A stretch of DNA of 64,000 nt from Microthrixaceae bacterium (GCA_027493675.1 JAOSKI010000006.1:1-64000); one strand, 5' to 3'; shown: positions 29,680 to 40,262, counted from the stretch's first letter. A program made the numbers and translations. Notes: a model not told the origin generated them from the sequence alone.

Positions 29680-29701
29680 CACCGTTGTAGTTACAACGGT
29701 G
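29680..29701. promoter_or_regulatory. 22-bp perfect palindrome upstream of whiB
   Basis: CACCGTTGTA, then GT, then TACAACGGTG, a perfect inverted repeat in the 247-bp gap between the VWA gene end and the WhiB gene at 29176-29535. The position and short spacer suit a dimeric repressor or activator site for whiB. The rest of this gap shows nothing I recognise. Confidence 0.5.
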
Positions 29702-29782
29702 TGATTCGCTATCCTTGCGCCTCTGAGCCTTCACGTCAAGAGGAACAACCACGTGGGCTCACCGCCCGCCAAGTGAGCGGCC

Positions 29783-31785
29783 TCAGCGCCGACCCTCGAG
29801 CAGCCTCCGACGCTGCTCCAGGAAGTCGACCAGCACGTAGTCGCCGAGGTTCTCCGGGCTCGTGAAGAACGCACGCCCCCGATTGAGCGAGGTGAGGTCC
29901 TCCACGAACCGCTGAAGCCCCGGGTCGGGATCCAACATGAAGGTGTTGATGCGGATGTCCTCGCGGGTGCAGCGCGCCACCTCCAACAGGGTTGCGTCGA
30001 CGGTCTCGCGCACCGGCGGGTAGTGGAACTCCGGCTCACCCCACCGGTTGATGTGCGCAGTGGGCTCGCCGTCGGTGATCATGATGATCTGCTTGGTACC
30101 CGACTCCCGGGCCAGCATCCGACGCGACAACTGGAAGCCGTGTTGCATGTTGGTCCCGTACACGAAGTCCCAGCTCACCTCGGGTAGCTGCTCGGCGGTG
30201 AGCACCCGGCCCACCTCGGAGAAGCCCACGAGCCCCATGAAGTCGCGTGGGTACTGCGTCGAGATGAGGCTGTGGAGTGCCATGGCCACCTTCTTGGCCG
30301 GAAGGAAGTTGTCACGCATCGGCATGGACAGCGACAGGTCGAGCATCAGCACGATGGACACCCTCACGGTCTGCTCGGCCTGCTCGATCTCGAAGTCCTC
30401 CGCAGACAGGGACACCGGAGACCCTCGCCGCGGACCACCGCGTTGCGGATGGTCCGGTTGATGTCGAGGTTGAACGGATCACCGTACTCGTAGGGCTTGG
30501 TCACATATGCCCGCTCATGACCCACGCCCAGGTCGTCGCGGCGGTGCCCGCCCAGGCGGTCGGCGTCGATCGAACCGAACAGCTCCGCCAGGGCGTTGCT
30601 CCCGAGACGCCGCAGACCCGCGGGGGTCAGTTCGAGGCGGCCTTCGGTCTGTTCGACCAAACCGGCCTCAGTAAGCAACCTCGTGATCTCGGCCATGCGC
30701 TCAAGGCTCGCTGCCGGCTGGTCGCCGACCAACTCACGCACCCGTTCCAGGTCGATCTCGCTGAGCGCCCCGGGTTGGGGCGAACCTCGGAGCATCTGCT
30801 CCATCTGGTCCAGATCGCCCAACTCACCCATCGCCTGCATTGCGCTCGCCATGTCGAGCGGATCGGCGCCTTCGAATGCGTACTCGCTCTCCCATCCTGC
30901 ATCGGGGAAGGCGTCACGCAGGTTGCGGCCGAGTTGCTCAGCCTGCCACTGCAGGTCCATGTCCTCGAGCAACAACTCGGAGAGCTGCTGCATCTGCGCC
31001 CGCTGCTCAGGCGTCATCGAGTTGTACATCGCCTGTGCGGCGGCCATGCGTTGCGCCATGATCTCCAGCAGCTCGTCGAGGGTCTGCGGATCCTCTCCGA
31101 AGAAGTCGCCGTAGGCTTCCATGAACGCAGCGAAGTCGGGCTCCTCGCCACGGGCGCGCTGCTCGAGCATCTCGTTGAGCGCCGCCATCATGTCCTTCAT
31201 GCGGGCCATGTCGGCGGGTGACATGGCCTCGACGGCACCGGTGAGCCGGTCCACATACTGCGCCATGAGCTGTTCACGCAACCTCTCGGTGAGCTCGGCG
31301 AAGCGTCGTTCGGCCTCGGGCGAACAGAAGTCGTAGGCCTCGAGGCCCTTGACCTTTCCGGCCAGGTCGTCAGGCAGCATGTCGAGCTCGAGGTGGCGCT
31401 CATCGGTGGAGCGCCGCGACAACTCCCCGCGACGCTCGTCCCCCGAGGCCAGGTCCTCACGATGCTGCTGGTCGATTGCTTCGCGCTCGGCCTGCACCAC
31501 CTCCGCGAGCTCCTGGGAGATCTCGTCGTAGACGCCGCCGAGGTCGAACCGCTCCAAGGTGTCGGCACGCCGGTCATGGATCTGCTCGAGGATCTCACGC
31601 AAGCCCGCAATGCGTTCCCCGTTGCGATCCTGGAAGCCCTGCTGCATCATGCGCCGCAGTGCCGCGTTGACATCACCGTGGTACATCAGGTCGTCGGTTA
31701 GCTCGCTCAGCACGTCTAGGGCGTCGAACTCGAGGCCCTGCTGGGTGCCGTCCCTGGGGGAGTAGCGGAACCTCGGCCGGGCCAT
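29783..31785 (-). CDS. VWA-domain protein of the MoxR-ATPase partner type
   Basis: About 665 residues once a break near 30415 is bridged (RNAVVRGEG to VSLSAEDFEIEQAEQTVRVS). The N-terminal two-thirds is helical and rich in Met, Glu and Gln. The C-terminal VWA domain has the MIDAS motif LMLDLSLSMPM and the strand IIMITDGEPTAH. It pairs with the AAA ATPase encoded upstream on the same strand, like the Rv0959/Rv0958 pair in Mycobacterium. Such pairs are proposed metal-chelatase or complex-maturation chaperones. TAGCCT lies 6 nt before ATG 31785. Confidence 0.85.
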
Positions 31786-31791
31786 GGACCG

Positions 31792-31797
31792 AGGCTA
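31792..31797 (-). promoter_or_regulatory. -10 hexamer of leaderless promoter (TAGCCT)
   Basis: TAGCCT on the minus strand, then 6 nt, then ATG 31785. Confidence 0.5.
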
Positions 31798-31808
31798 CCG
31801 GCGCGATC

Positions 31809-31882
31809 CGCCCCCCGCTGGTCGGCCCCCAACCCCCAACCCCCGACCCCCAACCCCGGGGCCCCAACCCCGGGCCCCAACC
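31809..31882. repeat. C-rich tandem repeat
   Basis: Degenerate repeats of CCCCCAACC / CCCCGGGGCCCCAA type abut the long palindrome at 31883. They occupy the space between the VWA gene start and the AAA gene end. Confidence 0.6.
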
Positions 31883-31931
31883 CGTTCTGTGTCGCGTGCG
31901 TGGCGCTGCGCCACGCACGCGACACAGAACG
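31883..31931. repeat. Long palindrome, copy 1 of a three-copy family
   Basis: Perfect 24-bp arms around a 1-nt centre. The 5' arm reads CGTTCTGTGTCG then CGTGCGTGGCGC. It is 29 bp downstream of the AAA gene stop (31960, minus strand). It shares the ends GTTCTGTG and GTGCGTGGCGC with copies at 41297 and 42868, differing in the middle. It may be a terminator or a mobile REP-like element. Confidence 0.8.
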
Positions 31932-31959
31932 ACTGAGAGAGGACTGAATGGGAGTCGGA

Positions 31960-33356
31960 TCAGCGCGAGCGGTATTGCGCCCGACCGCCCACGGCATCCT
32001 TGTTGAGCCGCTTCGAGAGGTGCAGGCCCTCGAGGACCAGTTCCACCGCGGAGGCGACCTCACCGGGGGTGGGTTCGGCACCGACGAGCTCGCTGACCGG
32101 CCCACGCAAGGCTGGGATCGTCCCGAGCAGGCCCACGTAGTCGGCCGAGGCGATGTCCTCACCGGTCTCCACCGGCTCGGACCCGTCCAGCTCCTCGACC
32201 ACGGCGGTGAGTTGCTCAGGGCTCACGCGTTCGCGGAACACCTCGAGGATCGCCGCACGGACCAGGTGATCCAGGATCTGGCCGTCACGACCCTCTTCGA
32301 TCGACTCGATCTCCACCTTGCCGGCGGTGGACGCCGGCAGGGCCTCCAGATCGCACACCCGGGGCACGACTTCGTCGTCGCCGACCATGAGCGCACGGCG
32401 AGCCGCGTTGGCGACCATCACCTCGTGGTTCGACACCGACAGCCGCACCGACACTCCGGAGCGCTGCGATATGTGGGCGCTCCCACGGGCCAGCTGCGAC
32501 AACGTGGCAACCACCTCGACCATGTGGTCGGGCACCCGGACGGTCACACCCTCGGCCTCGAAGGGCCGTGCCTCCTGAGCGATGATCGCCACCTCGGTCT
32601 CGACGTCCAGCGGATAGTGGGTGCGCACCTGTGATCCGGAAGCGGTCCTTCAGAGGCGTGATGAGACGGCCGCGGTTCGTGTAGTCCTCCGGATTGGCCG
32701 AGGCCACGAGCAGCACGTCTAGAGGCAGGCGCACCTTGTAGCCGCGGATCTGCACGTCGCGCTCCTCGAGCACGTTCAACAACCCCACCTGTATGCGCTC
32801 GGCCAGGTCGGGCAGTTCGTTAATGGCGAAGATGCCCCGGTTCGTGCGGGGACGAGTCCGTAGTGCAACGTGAGCTCGTCGGAGAGATAGCGGCCCTCGG
32901 CGACCTTGATCGGATCCACCTCACCGATCAGATCCGCGATCGAGGTGTCGGGCGTGGCGAGCTTCTCGCCGAAGCGGAGGCTCCGGTGAAGCCAAGTGAT
33001 CGGAGTGTCGCCACCCATCTCCTCTACGAGGCGACGTGCATGTGCCGACACGGGCGTAGGGATCATCGTTGATCTCAGAGCCCTCCACCACCGGCAACCA
33101 CTCGTCCAACAACTCCACCAGGGCACGGATCATGCGGGTCTTCGCCTGGCCTCGCTCACCCAGGAAGATCACGTCGTGGCCGGCCAGGAGCGCGTTCTCG
33201 AGTTGGGGAAGACGGTGTCCTCGTAGCCCAGCACCTCCGGGAACAGTCGCTCACCGGCCCTGATGCGCTCGGCCGCGTTGCGGCGGATCTCGGTCTTGAC
33301 CGGCACAGAGGACCAACCCGATGACCGCAGCTCCCCAGGGTGGTTGGTTTCGTCAT
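31960..33356 (-). CDS. MoxR/magnesium-chelatase-like AAA+ ATPase (frameshifted)
   Basis: Several frames must be joined (breaks near 33300, 33200, 33050, 32845 and 32640). Read together: Walker [39 protein letters not shown], a Walker-B-like strand [18 protein letters not shown], the insert [17 protein letters not shown], sensor [19 protein letters not shown] and the lid region [17 protein letters not shown]. The Walker B Asp-Glu is replaced by Asn-Glu. The C-terminal third (intact from about 32628 to 31960) is helical. About 465 residues. The gene lies immediately upstream of the VWA partner but has its own TAGGGT -10. Confidence 0.82.
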
Positions 33357-33362
33357 GGAGCG

Positions 33363-33368
33363 ACCCTA
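33363..33368 (-). promoter_or_regulatory. -10 hexamer of leaderless promoter (TAGGGT)
   Basis: TAGGGT on the minus strand, then 6 nt, then ATG 33356. Confidence 0.5.
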
Positions 33369-33434
33369 CCCAAGCCCGGAGGGCGGTCTGCCGCGCTCAC
33401 CCGGTGGGTGAGCCAGCCGCGGCGCCACGACCTG

Positions 33435-34473
33435 TCAGCGCCGACCACCCGTCCGATTCGTCATGACGAGCGTCACCCATCCGTCGCTGCTGTACTCACG
33501 CATCACCTCGCTCGGTTCCAGCGCTGCCAGCGCACGATCACGTTGATCGACCAACAGGCCCGACACGACGATCGCGCCACCTGGCCTGCACATCGCTTGC
33601 AGATCGCGGCCGTGCTCCTCGATCACCGGGATCAACACGTTGGCCACCACCACGTCGAAGCACTGGCCTCTGTGGCAAAGCGGAGCGATCCCACCGTCGC
33701 GGAACTCGTATCGCTCCCCCACCCCGTTCGCTGAGGCCACGGCCCGGCTGGCCGTGCGAGCCGTCGGATCGATGTCCACGCCCACGGCTTCCTGTGCTCC
33801 GAGCAGCAACGCGCCCCACGGCCAGGATCCCGCTGCCACAACCCACATCCGCGACGGTGCATCCCGGACGGAGCCGGGCGAGGGCGGTTCGGCCGTCGCC
33901 TCCTGGCTGGACATTGCCGTCATGGGGCACATCGCCACCGTGCGGTGCCATCAGATCTCCGAGCGCCTCCAGGCACATGCGAGTGGTCGGGTGACTTCCC
34001 GAGCCGAAGGCCCGACCGGGGTCCACCACCAACTCGACCGGTGACCGCCCGATCGGATCCGGCCGGAGCGCGCCTGAACGCACGGAGGCGACTTCGACCC
34101 AGGGTGGCCGCACCAGGAAGGGGCCGGCCGTGACCGCCTCCGCATGCTCCCGCCAAGCGTCGGCCCATGCCGCATCGATGACGGGGAACTCGATGGCAGC
34201 CGCCGGGAACACCGTGCCCAACCAGTTTGTGAATCCCTCGACATGCGCGGTGACAACATCACCGGTGACTCCAACAGCCGCCTCGATGGCCACCGACGAC
34301 GTGGCCGGCTCCGGCCCGATCGACTCCGGCGCGACAGCCTCCTCGGCCACCGCCGATGCGCCACACTGGAGGAGCCGGTCGGCGACCAGCTCTGCCTGAT
34401 CGGATGTGCACACCACCCTGAGCACCCTCCGGTCCGTTCGGTCAATTCGGTCCGTCCGGCCCGTCGAGTTCAT
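33435..34473 (-). CDS. prmA: Ribosomal protein L11 methyltransferase PrmA
   Basis: Class I SAM methyltransferase. The PrmA signature [19 protein letters not shown], motif [15 protein letters not shown], then [20 protein letters not shown] and [17 protein letters not shown] are present. One break near 33820, just after motif I, splits the frame; an insert of about 25 polar residues precedes motif I. N-terminal domain: [20 protein letters not shown] and [15 protein letters not shown]. About 345 residues. NPY-type catalytic sequence is replaced by NVL. A generic 50S protein methyltransferase is the only close alternative. Confidence 0.87.
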
Positions 34474-34571
34474 CAGGCCGTCGATCCGGTCTCTCGATCC
34501 CCCAACGGCTGTGTCGCACCATCGGGATCACGGGGTGCGGGACCGCTCACCGGTGCAACGGCGGCCGCTCG

Positions 34572-35360
34572 TCAGCCGGTGAAGTCGAAGCTGGAGTCGT
34601 AGACGCCGTAGGACCGGGTGGTCACTCCGTTCGCCTCGCCGCCCTCGTAGGAGTCGAGCCCCTCGGAGAGCTCAAAGGTCACTTCGCCGCCCTCCTCCGC
34701 TGTGATCTCCCCTGCGAACAACGCCGCGGTGCAGATGGACGAGTCCGCCGTGAACGGTCCCGTTCCCCAGACCGAGCCCGGCGTTCCGTCGGCCATGCAG
34801 GTCACTGTGAAGGGACCCTCCTCGTTGGCGTAGAAGTTGGCCGCCCGGTCCCATGCGATCTCCGCGGCCACCTCCAGTTCCTCGGCGTCGGGGAAGACGA
34901 AGCTCCCCTCCCAGGTGCCATAGGGCTGCGACTCGACGTCGTTGTAGGTGGAACCGAAGTACTCCTGTTCGCCGGCTGCGATCTCGATGGTGACCGTGCC
35001 CCCTCGTCGAAGGTGATGAGGCCCACCTGCACCGCCGCGGTGCACACCGAGGAGTCGTCGGTGTAGACGTTGGTGCCCCACACCTCCCCGCGGTGCCCTC
35101 CGGGGGCAATCGAACTCGGCGGTCGTTCCGTTCTCGCCTCGCATGGCGGCTGCCGTCTCGCTCCAGGGGCCCTCACCCTGCTGTTCACGCTCGCCCTCAG
35201 CGACGTCGTCCTCGGTGGCCGAATCGTCTGTGGGCGCATCGGTCGTCGGGGCCGCGGTGGTGCTGGTCGGTTTCGCGACCTTCTCCTCCGAGCTGCACCC
35301 GAGGGCCATCAGGCCGATCGCGACCGTTGCGACAAGTAGGGCAATCCGATTGTTTCGCAC
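34572..35360 (-). CDS. Lipoprotein with two LCCL domains
   Basis: A signal peptide ending in the lipobox LMALGCSS (residues 15-22) precedes a Thr/Asp-rich linker of about 50 residues. Two similar modules follow. Module 1, read across compensating indels at about 35105 and 35005, has GEVWGTNVYTDDSSVCTAAV and ends YGTWEGSFVF. Module 2 has SVWGTGPFTADSSICTAALF and ends YGVYDSSFDF. The VWGTxxYTxDSxxCxAAxxAG pattern is that of LCCL domains, best known from eukaryotic extracellular proteins. About 262 residues. The function is unknown; binding of a lipid or polysaccharide is a guess. TAGACT lies 6 nt before GTG 35360. Confidence 0.75.
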   Translation of the reverse strand: MRNNRIALLVATVAIGLMALGCSSEEKVAKPTSTTAAPTTDAPTDDSATEDDVAEGEREQQGEGPWSETAAAMRGENGTTAEFDCPRRAPRGGVGHQRLHRRLLGVHRGGAGGPHHLRRGGTVTIEIAAGEQEYFGSTYNDVESQPYGTWEGSFVFPDAEELEVAAEIAWDRAANFYANEEGPFTVTCMADGTPGSVWGTGPFTADSSICTAALFAGEITAEEGGEVTFELSEGLDSYEGGEANGVTTRSYGVYDSSFDFTG

Positions 35361-35366
35361 AGCCGG

Positions 35367-35372
35367 AGTCTA
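35367..35372 (-). promoter_or_regulatory. -10 hexamer of leaderless promoter (TAGACT)
   Basis: TAGACT on the minus strand, then 6 nt, then GTG 35360. Confidence 0.5.
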
Positions 35373-35637
35373 GTCCTGCGCTTCAGCGAACCGGCTCCCG
35401 AGTGGTCCTCGGGGACACCGAAGCCGAGCGCCGTCGGGACACTGAACGCGAAGTCGGCGGCGGTGCACCCCGCCCACCGATGACCTGACACAGGTCCACA
35501 TGTTTGGGTCGTTGCGTCGGGGACGGTAGGTTCGGCAACGCACCAGGTTCAACCCTGGTTCCGTGCGCAGTTGCACGGATCGCCAGACACGGATGGGTCG
35601 GCAAGCCCGACCCTCGACAACTCGGAGGCAGCGGGCG

Positions 35638-36384
35638 ATGACCCAAGCCATTGAGCGCCCAGGGGCGGATGCCCCGGTGGTGAACGGGACCCAACCGAAG
35701 AACCGGCCGTGGCCGGTCGAGTTCGCATCGAGCGCGGTCGGCAAGAAGTGGATCATGGCGATCTCCGGCCTGGCCCTGATCGGGTTCGTCCTCGCCCACG
35801 CGTTCGGCAACCTCAAGCTCTACTTCGGCCAGGAGGACTTCGACCACTACGCCGAATCACTGCGGACGCTGATGTACCCGGTCATCCCCCGCACGTGGAC
35901 CCTGTGGGGGATGCGCATCGGCCTGGCCACCATGTTCGTCGTCCACATCGGTTCGGCGATTTCGCTGACTCGCATGAACCAGCGGGCGCGTCCCACCAGG
36001 TACCAGTCACCCCGCCACTACATCGCCGCGAACTTCGCGAGCCGCACGATGCGCTGGACCGGCATCATCGTGGCGCTGTACCTGCTGTTCCACCTGGCGG
36101 ATCTCACCTGGGGGTTCGCCAACCCGGACTTCGTGCGTGGCCACGCGTACGAGAACCTGGTGGCGAGCTTCGAGCGGGTACCGGTGGCGGTCCTCTACAT
36201 CCTCGCCAACGTCGCACTCGGCATCCACCTGTTCCACGGCGGCTGGTCGATGTTGCAGTCGATGGGCATCAACAGTCCCCGCTACAACGGTGCCCGCCGG
36301 GCCTTCGCGGCCGGCCTCGCCGTCGTGATCACGCTCGTCAACGTCTCGTTCCCGCTCTCGGTGCTGTTGGGCATCGTGGACTGA
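35638..36384 (+). CDS. sdhC: Succinate dehydrogenase cytochrome b subunit (single-subunit anchor)
   Basis: An intact frame of 248 residues from ATG 35638, with GGAGG 9 nt upstream. Five membrane helices, as in the one-subunit diheme anchors of non-classical succinate dehydrogenases: KKWIMAISGLALIGFVLAHA, MRIGLATMFVVHIGSAISL, WTGIIVALYLLFHLADL, VAVLYILANVALGIHLFHG and AAGLAVVITLVNVSFPL. Candidate heme ligands are the His in VLAHAFGN, VVHIGS, LFHLAD and HLFHGG. It starts the sdhCAB operon; there is no sdhD. Confidence 0.93.
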   Translation: MTQAIERPGADAPVVNGTQPKNRPWPVEFASSAVGKKWIMAISGLALIGFVLAHAFGNLKLYFGQEDFDHYAESLRTLMYPVIPRTWTLWGMRIGLATMFVVHIGSAISLTRMNQRARPTRYQSPRHYIAANFASRTMRWTGIIVALYLLFHLADLTWGFANPDFVRGHAYENLVASFERVPVAVLYILANVALGIHLFHGGWSMLQSMGINSPRYNGARRAFAAGLAVVITLVNVSFPLSVLLGIVD

Positions 36385-36429
36385 TGCCCCAGCCAGCGCA
36401 CACACCGGCCGGCCAGGAGGAAGCTCCCC

Positions 36430-38359
36430 TTGACACTCACGCTTGATTCCAAGACCCCCGACGGTCCACTCGAGGACAAGTGGGACAACCACAAGTTCGA
36501 CCTGAAGCTGGTCGCCCCCAACAACCGCCGCCGCTTCGAGGTGATCGTGGTCGGCACCGGTCTCGCGGGGGCGGCGGCCGCCGCCACGCTCGGCGAGCTC
36601 GGCTACAACGTCAAGGTCTTCACCTACCACGACTCCCCCCGCCGGGCGCACTCGATCGCCGCCCAGGGCGGGATCAACGCCGCCAAGAACTACCGCAACG
36701 ACGGCGACAGCGTCTTCAGGCTCTTCTACGACACCATCAAGGGAGGCGACTACCGCAGCCGTGAGGCCAACACCTACCGCCTCGCCCAGGTGTCGCTGAA
36801 CATCATCGACCAGTGCGCCGCGCAGGGCGTCCCGTTCGCCCGCGAGTACGGCGGGCTGCTCGACAACCGTTCCTTCGGCGGCGCCCAGGTAGCGCGCACC
36901 TTCTATGCCCGCGGCCAGACCGGCCAGCAGTTGCTGCTCGGGGCCTACCAGGCGCTCGCCCGTCAGATCCACCTCGGCACCGTCACCCTGCACAACCGCA
37001 CCGAGATGCTGGATGTGGTCGTGCGCGACGGGCGTGCAGTGGGGATCACCACCCGCGACCTGCTGACCGGCGAGCTCGCCGCGCACTCGGGCCACGCGGT
37101 GCTGCTGTGCACCGGCGGCTACGGCAACGTCTACTACCTGTCGACCAACGCCATGGCGTGCAACGTGAGCGCCACCTGGCGGGCCCACCGCAAAGGGTGC
37201 GGCCTTCGCCAACCCCTGCTTCACGCAGATCCACCCGACCTGCATCCCCCCTGCCGACGAATCGCAGTCGAAGCTGACGCTCATGTCGGAGTCGCTGCGC
37301 AACGACGGTCGGATCTGGGTCCCCAAGGGCTTCGACGACGAACGACGCGCCGCCGACATCCCCGAAGGCGAACGCGACTACTACCTGGAGCGCAAGTACC
37401 CGAGCTTCGGCAACCTGGTGCCCCGCGACGTCGCCTCGCGCAACGCGAAGACCGTCGTCGACGAAGGCCGCGGCGTCGGTCCGCTGCACAACGGGGTGTT
37501 CCTCGACTTCGCGGACGCGATCCAGCGTCACGGCCGCGAGACGATCGAGGAGCGCTACGGGAACCTGTTCGACATGTACGAGCGCATCACCGGGGAGAAC
37601 CCCCTACGAGACCCCGATGCGCATCTACCCGGCCACCCACTACACGATGGGTGGGCTGTGGGTGGACTACAACCTCCAGACCACCATCCCGGGCCTGTTC
37701 GCACTCGGCGAAGCCAACTTCTCCGACCACGGGGCGAACCGCCTCGGCGCCTCGGCGCTCATGCAGGGCCTCTCAGACGGGTACTTCGTGGCCCCCTCCA
37801 CCGTGGCCGGCTACCTGGCGCAGTGGCTGGGCACCGAGCCCGTTCCCACCGACGACGCTGCGTTCCGTGAGTCGCTCGAGGAGACCCGTGGGCGCATCGA
37901 CTCGCTCGTGAGCGTCAACGGCACCTCCTCGGTGGACCACTACCACCGTGAGCTCGGCAAGATCGTGTGGGACCGCTGCGGCATGAGCCGCAACGCAACC
38001 GGGCTCGAGAAGGCACTCGCGGAGATCCCCGCGCTCCGTGAGCAGTTCTGGTCCGACGTACGGGTGCCCGGGCGCGCCGACGGCATGAACCAGTCACTCG
38101 AGAACGCGTTGCGGGTGGCGGACTTCATGGAGCTGGCCGAGCTGAAGGTCCGCGACGCCCTGCACCGCGAGGAGTCGTGCGGCGGCCACTTCCGCGAGGA
38201 GAGCCAGACCGAGGACGGCGAGGCCAGGCGCGACGACGACAACTTCGCCTACGTGGCGGCTTGGGAATGGGGCGGGGAGAACATCCAGCCGATGCGATCC
38301 TCAACAAGGAACCCCTCGAATTCGAACGCGTCGAACTCACCCAGCGCAGCTACAAGTGA
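36430..38359 (+). CDS. sdhA: Succinate dehydrogenase flavoprotein subunit
   Basis: The start is TTG 36430 with AGGAGGAAG 8-14 nt upstream. Dinucleotide fold [23 protein letters not shown]-attachment histidine region [31 protein letters not shown], active-site part QIHPTCIPP and [17 protein letters not shown], then [20 protein letters not shown]. Breaks near 37190, 37605 and 38290 all fall in conserved sequence. The end is [13 protein letters not shown] at 38359. About 640 residues. With SdhB and SdhC it oxidises succinate to fumarate and reduces the quinone pool. Confidence 0.95.
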
Positions 38360-38435
38360 CCCACCGACAGCGAACGCACGCACACACGGCGCACAAGCAG
38401 ACAGCGACACCCCCGCACTCACAAGTGAGGCAACC

Positions 38436-39212
38436 ATGAAAGTTCTCAAGCTCAGCCTGCGGGTCTGGCGTCAGGATGGCCCCGACGCCCCCGGAGGATT
38501 CGAGACCTACGACGTCGAGATCCCCGACGACGCCTCGTTCCTCGAGATGCTCGACAAGGTCAACGAGAACCTGTTCCAGGCCGGCGCCGAACCCATCACC
38601 TTCGACCACGACTGCCGTGAAGGCATCTGCGGTACCTGCGGGGTGATGATCGACGGTCAGGCCCACGGTCCCCAGAAGGCGACCGCCACCTGTCAGCTGC
38701 ACATGCGTCAGTTCAGCAGCGGCCAGACGATCCAGATCGAACCGTGGCGCGCTGCGGGGTTCCCGATCGTCAAGGACCTGATGGTCAACCGTGCGGCTTT
38801 CGACCGCATCGTGGAATCCGGTGGCTACGTCACGGTTACGACCGGCGCCGCGCCCGACGCGAACGAGATCCCGATTCCCAAGGATGCAGCCGACTCGGCC
38901 ATGGACGCCGCCGCCTGCATCGGTTGCGGCGCATGCGTGGCGGCGTGCCCGAACTCCGCTGCCAACCTGTTCACCGCCGCCAAGATGCAGCACCTCAACC
39001 TGTTGCCACAGGGCCGGGCGGAGCGCTGGAGCCGAGCGGAGGACATGGTCGAGACGATGGAGGAGTACTTCGGGTCCTGCACCAACCACGGTGAGTGCCA
39101 GGAGGCGTGCCCGAAGGAGATCTCGATCGACTTCATCGCCATGATGAACCGCGACTACCTGAAGGCGAAGCTCGTCAACCGGCGTCGCCTCGGTGAGCGC
39201 AAGATCGGCTGA
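38436..39212 (+). CDS. sdhB: Succinate dehydrogenase iron-sulfur subunit
   Basis: An intact frame of 258 residues from ATG 38436, 76 bp after sdhA. [2Fe-2S] ligands [13 protein letters not shown] and the later Cys in TCQL; [4Fe-4S] motif [18 protein letters not shown]; and [15 protein letters not shown], which completes the cubane clusters. Electrons pass from SdhA FAD to the SdhC quinone site. The pairing with a one-subunit anchor fits the non-classical type. Confidence 0.95.
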   Translation: MKVLKLSLRVWRQDGPDAPGGFETYDVEIPDDASFLEMLDKVNENLFQAGAEPITFDHDCREGICGTCGVMIDGQAHGPQKATATCQLHMRQFSSGQTIQIEPWRAAGFPIVKDLMVNRAAFDRIVESGGYVTVTTGAAPDANEIPIPKDAADSAMDAAACIGCGACVAACPNSAANLFTAAKMQHLNLLPQGRAERWSRAEDMVETMEEYFGSCTNHGECQEACPKEISIDFIAMMNRDYLKAKLVNRRRLGERKIG

Positions 39213-39244
39213 GCCGCCCAAACCGCTTTCGAAGAGGGCTGCGC

Positions 39245-39250
39245 TACAAT
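39245..39250 (+). promoter_or_regulatory. -10 box TACAAT
   Basis: TACAAT between sdhB and the lipoprotein gene is the best -10 match in this stretch and would give a 5' leader of about 60 nt before ATG 39318. Confidence 0.4.
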
Positions 39251-39317
39251 GGGCTCTGTCGTGCAAGGGCAGGGCGCCGCTTCGGCCTCGCACCACCCAG
39301 ATCCCCATGGAGGACCC

Positions 39318-39834
39318 ATGCGTCTACGCCACATGCTTCCCATCCCGCTGCTTCTCCTGGGCGCTCTGGTCGCTCCGGCATGCTCCAGCGACGACAGCTC
39401 CGACACGGCCTCGGGCAGTTCCAACGAGCGTGAGTCCGGTGCCGACACCGGAGATACCGGAGACACCGGCGATTCGGGTGATTCCGGATCCAACCCCGAC
39501 GAGGTTCCCGGCCTCGATGATCTGACCGAGAGCATTCCAGGCCTCGATGACATGGGTGACTGCATCACCCAGGCCACTGCGTTCAGCTCGCTCTACTTGG
39601 AGGCGCTCGGGGGCGAGGACGGGCGCAAGGGATGCTCAGAAGAAGGCCGGAAGAGCTCAAGTCGGTGCTTCCCGAGGACCTCCATGACGACATCGAAGTG
39701 ATCTCCAACGCCATTGGCGAGGTCGCCGAGGAAGGCCTGCTTAGCGGCAGCGACGCCTCGAGAGCAAGGAGTACAAGGCAGCCGAGCAGGCTATCCAGAA
39801 GTACTTCGAGAAGGAGTGCGGCTCCGGCGGCTGA
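39318..39834 (+). CDS. Small secreted lipoprotein
   Basis: ATG 39318 with GGAGGACCC upstream. Signal peptide MRLRHMLPIPLLLLGAL and lipobox VAPACSS, then an acidic Ser/Asp/Gly-rich linker with TGDTGDTGDSGDSG repeats. The mature domain, read across breaks near 39630 and 39760, is helical: DCITQATAFSSLYLEALGG, LKSVLPEDLHDDIEVISNAI and SKEYKAAEQAIQKYFEKECG, with two Cys that could pair. About 170 residues. I do not recognise the family. Confidence 0.65.
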
Positions 39835-39840
39835 CCGGTC

Positions 39841-40262
39841 GTGAGTGGTGCGCACCCGGAGACCTCCATGCTCGGAAGGGCCGTCGAGCCCGGCGGAGTA
39901 CGGCCGCCTCGAGTTCTTCGAGGTCGAGCGTCCAGTCCGGGTGACTTTCCGCACCGAGGGCTTCGAGGCCCTCTGCCCAGCGGTCGAGGGCGTCCAACCC
40001 GACATCTACTCCGCTGCGATCGCCTACACGGCCCCTCACCCACGCCATCGAGTCGAAGTCGCTGCGGTTGTGGCTGGTCACCTTCAGGGACCGCCGCATC
40101 TTCGCCGAACACCTCGCCGTGGAGATCCACGACCACGTGGCCGCGCACGAGCCCGCTGTCGGAGACGTCTCAGTGTGCCTGGTGCAGAGCGCCCGTGGCG
40201 GCATCACCACCGTCGTGGAACATCCACCACCTACCCGATCAGCGCTCGGCGATCCGGCATAG
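39841..40262 (+). CDS. queF: preQ1 synthase / NADPH-dependent 7-cyano-7-deazaguanine reductase QueF (frameshifted)
   Basis: QueF reduces preQ0 to preQ1 in queuosine biosynthesis. No single frame shows it; two frames joined near 40025 do. The catalytic Cys and Asp lie in FEALCPAVEGVQPDIYSAAI (Cys about residue 40), followed by the substrate-binding block THAIESKSLRLWLVTFRDRR, then IFAEHLAVEIHDHVA and the C-terminal QSARGGITTVVEH. An N-terminal break near 39900 joins MLGRAVEP to YGRLEFFEVERPVRVTFR. About 135 residues, the size of the unimodular YkvM-type QueF. No other queuosine gene is in the window. Confidence 0.8.

Noticed and set aside
29783..30415. Separate short VWA gene
   Set aside because: The upstream frame ends in sequence that joins it with one indel, and the known family has both parts in one protein.
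31883..31931. tRNA-like structure
   Set aside because: It is a single perfect stem without arms or an anticodon loop.
36007..37359. A 450-codon open frame on the minus strand across sdhC/sdhA
   Set aside because: It is antisense to two well-conserved genes with strong motifs; long antisense frames are expected at this GC content.
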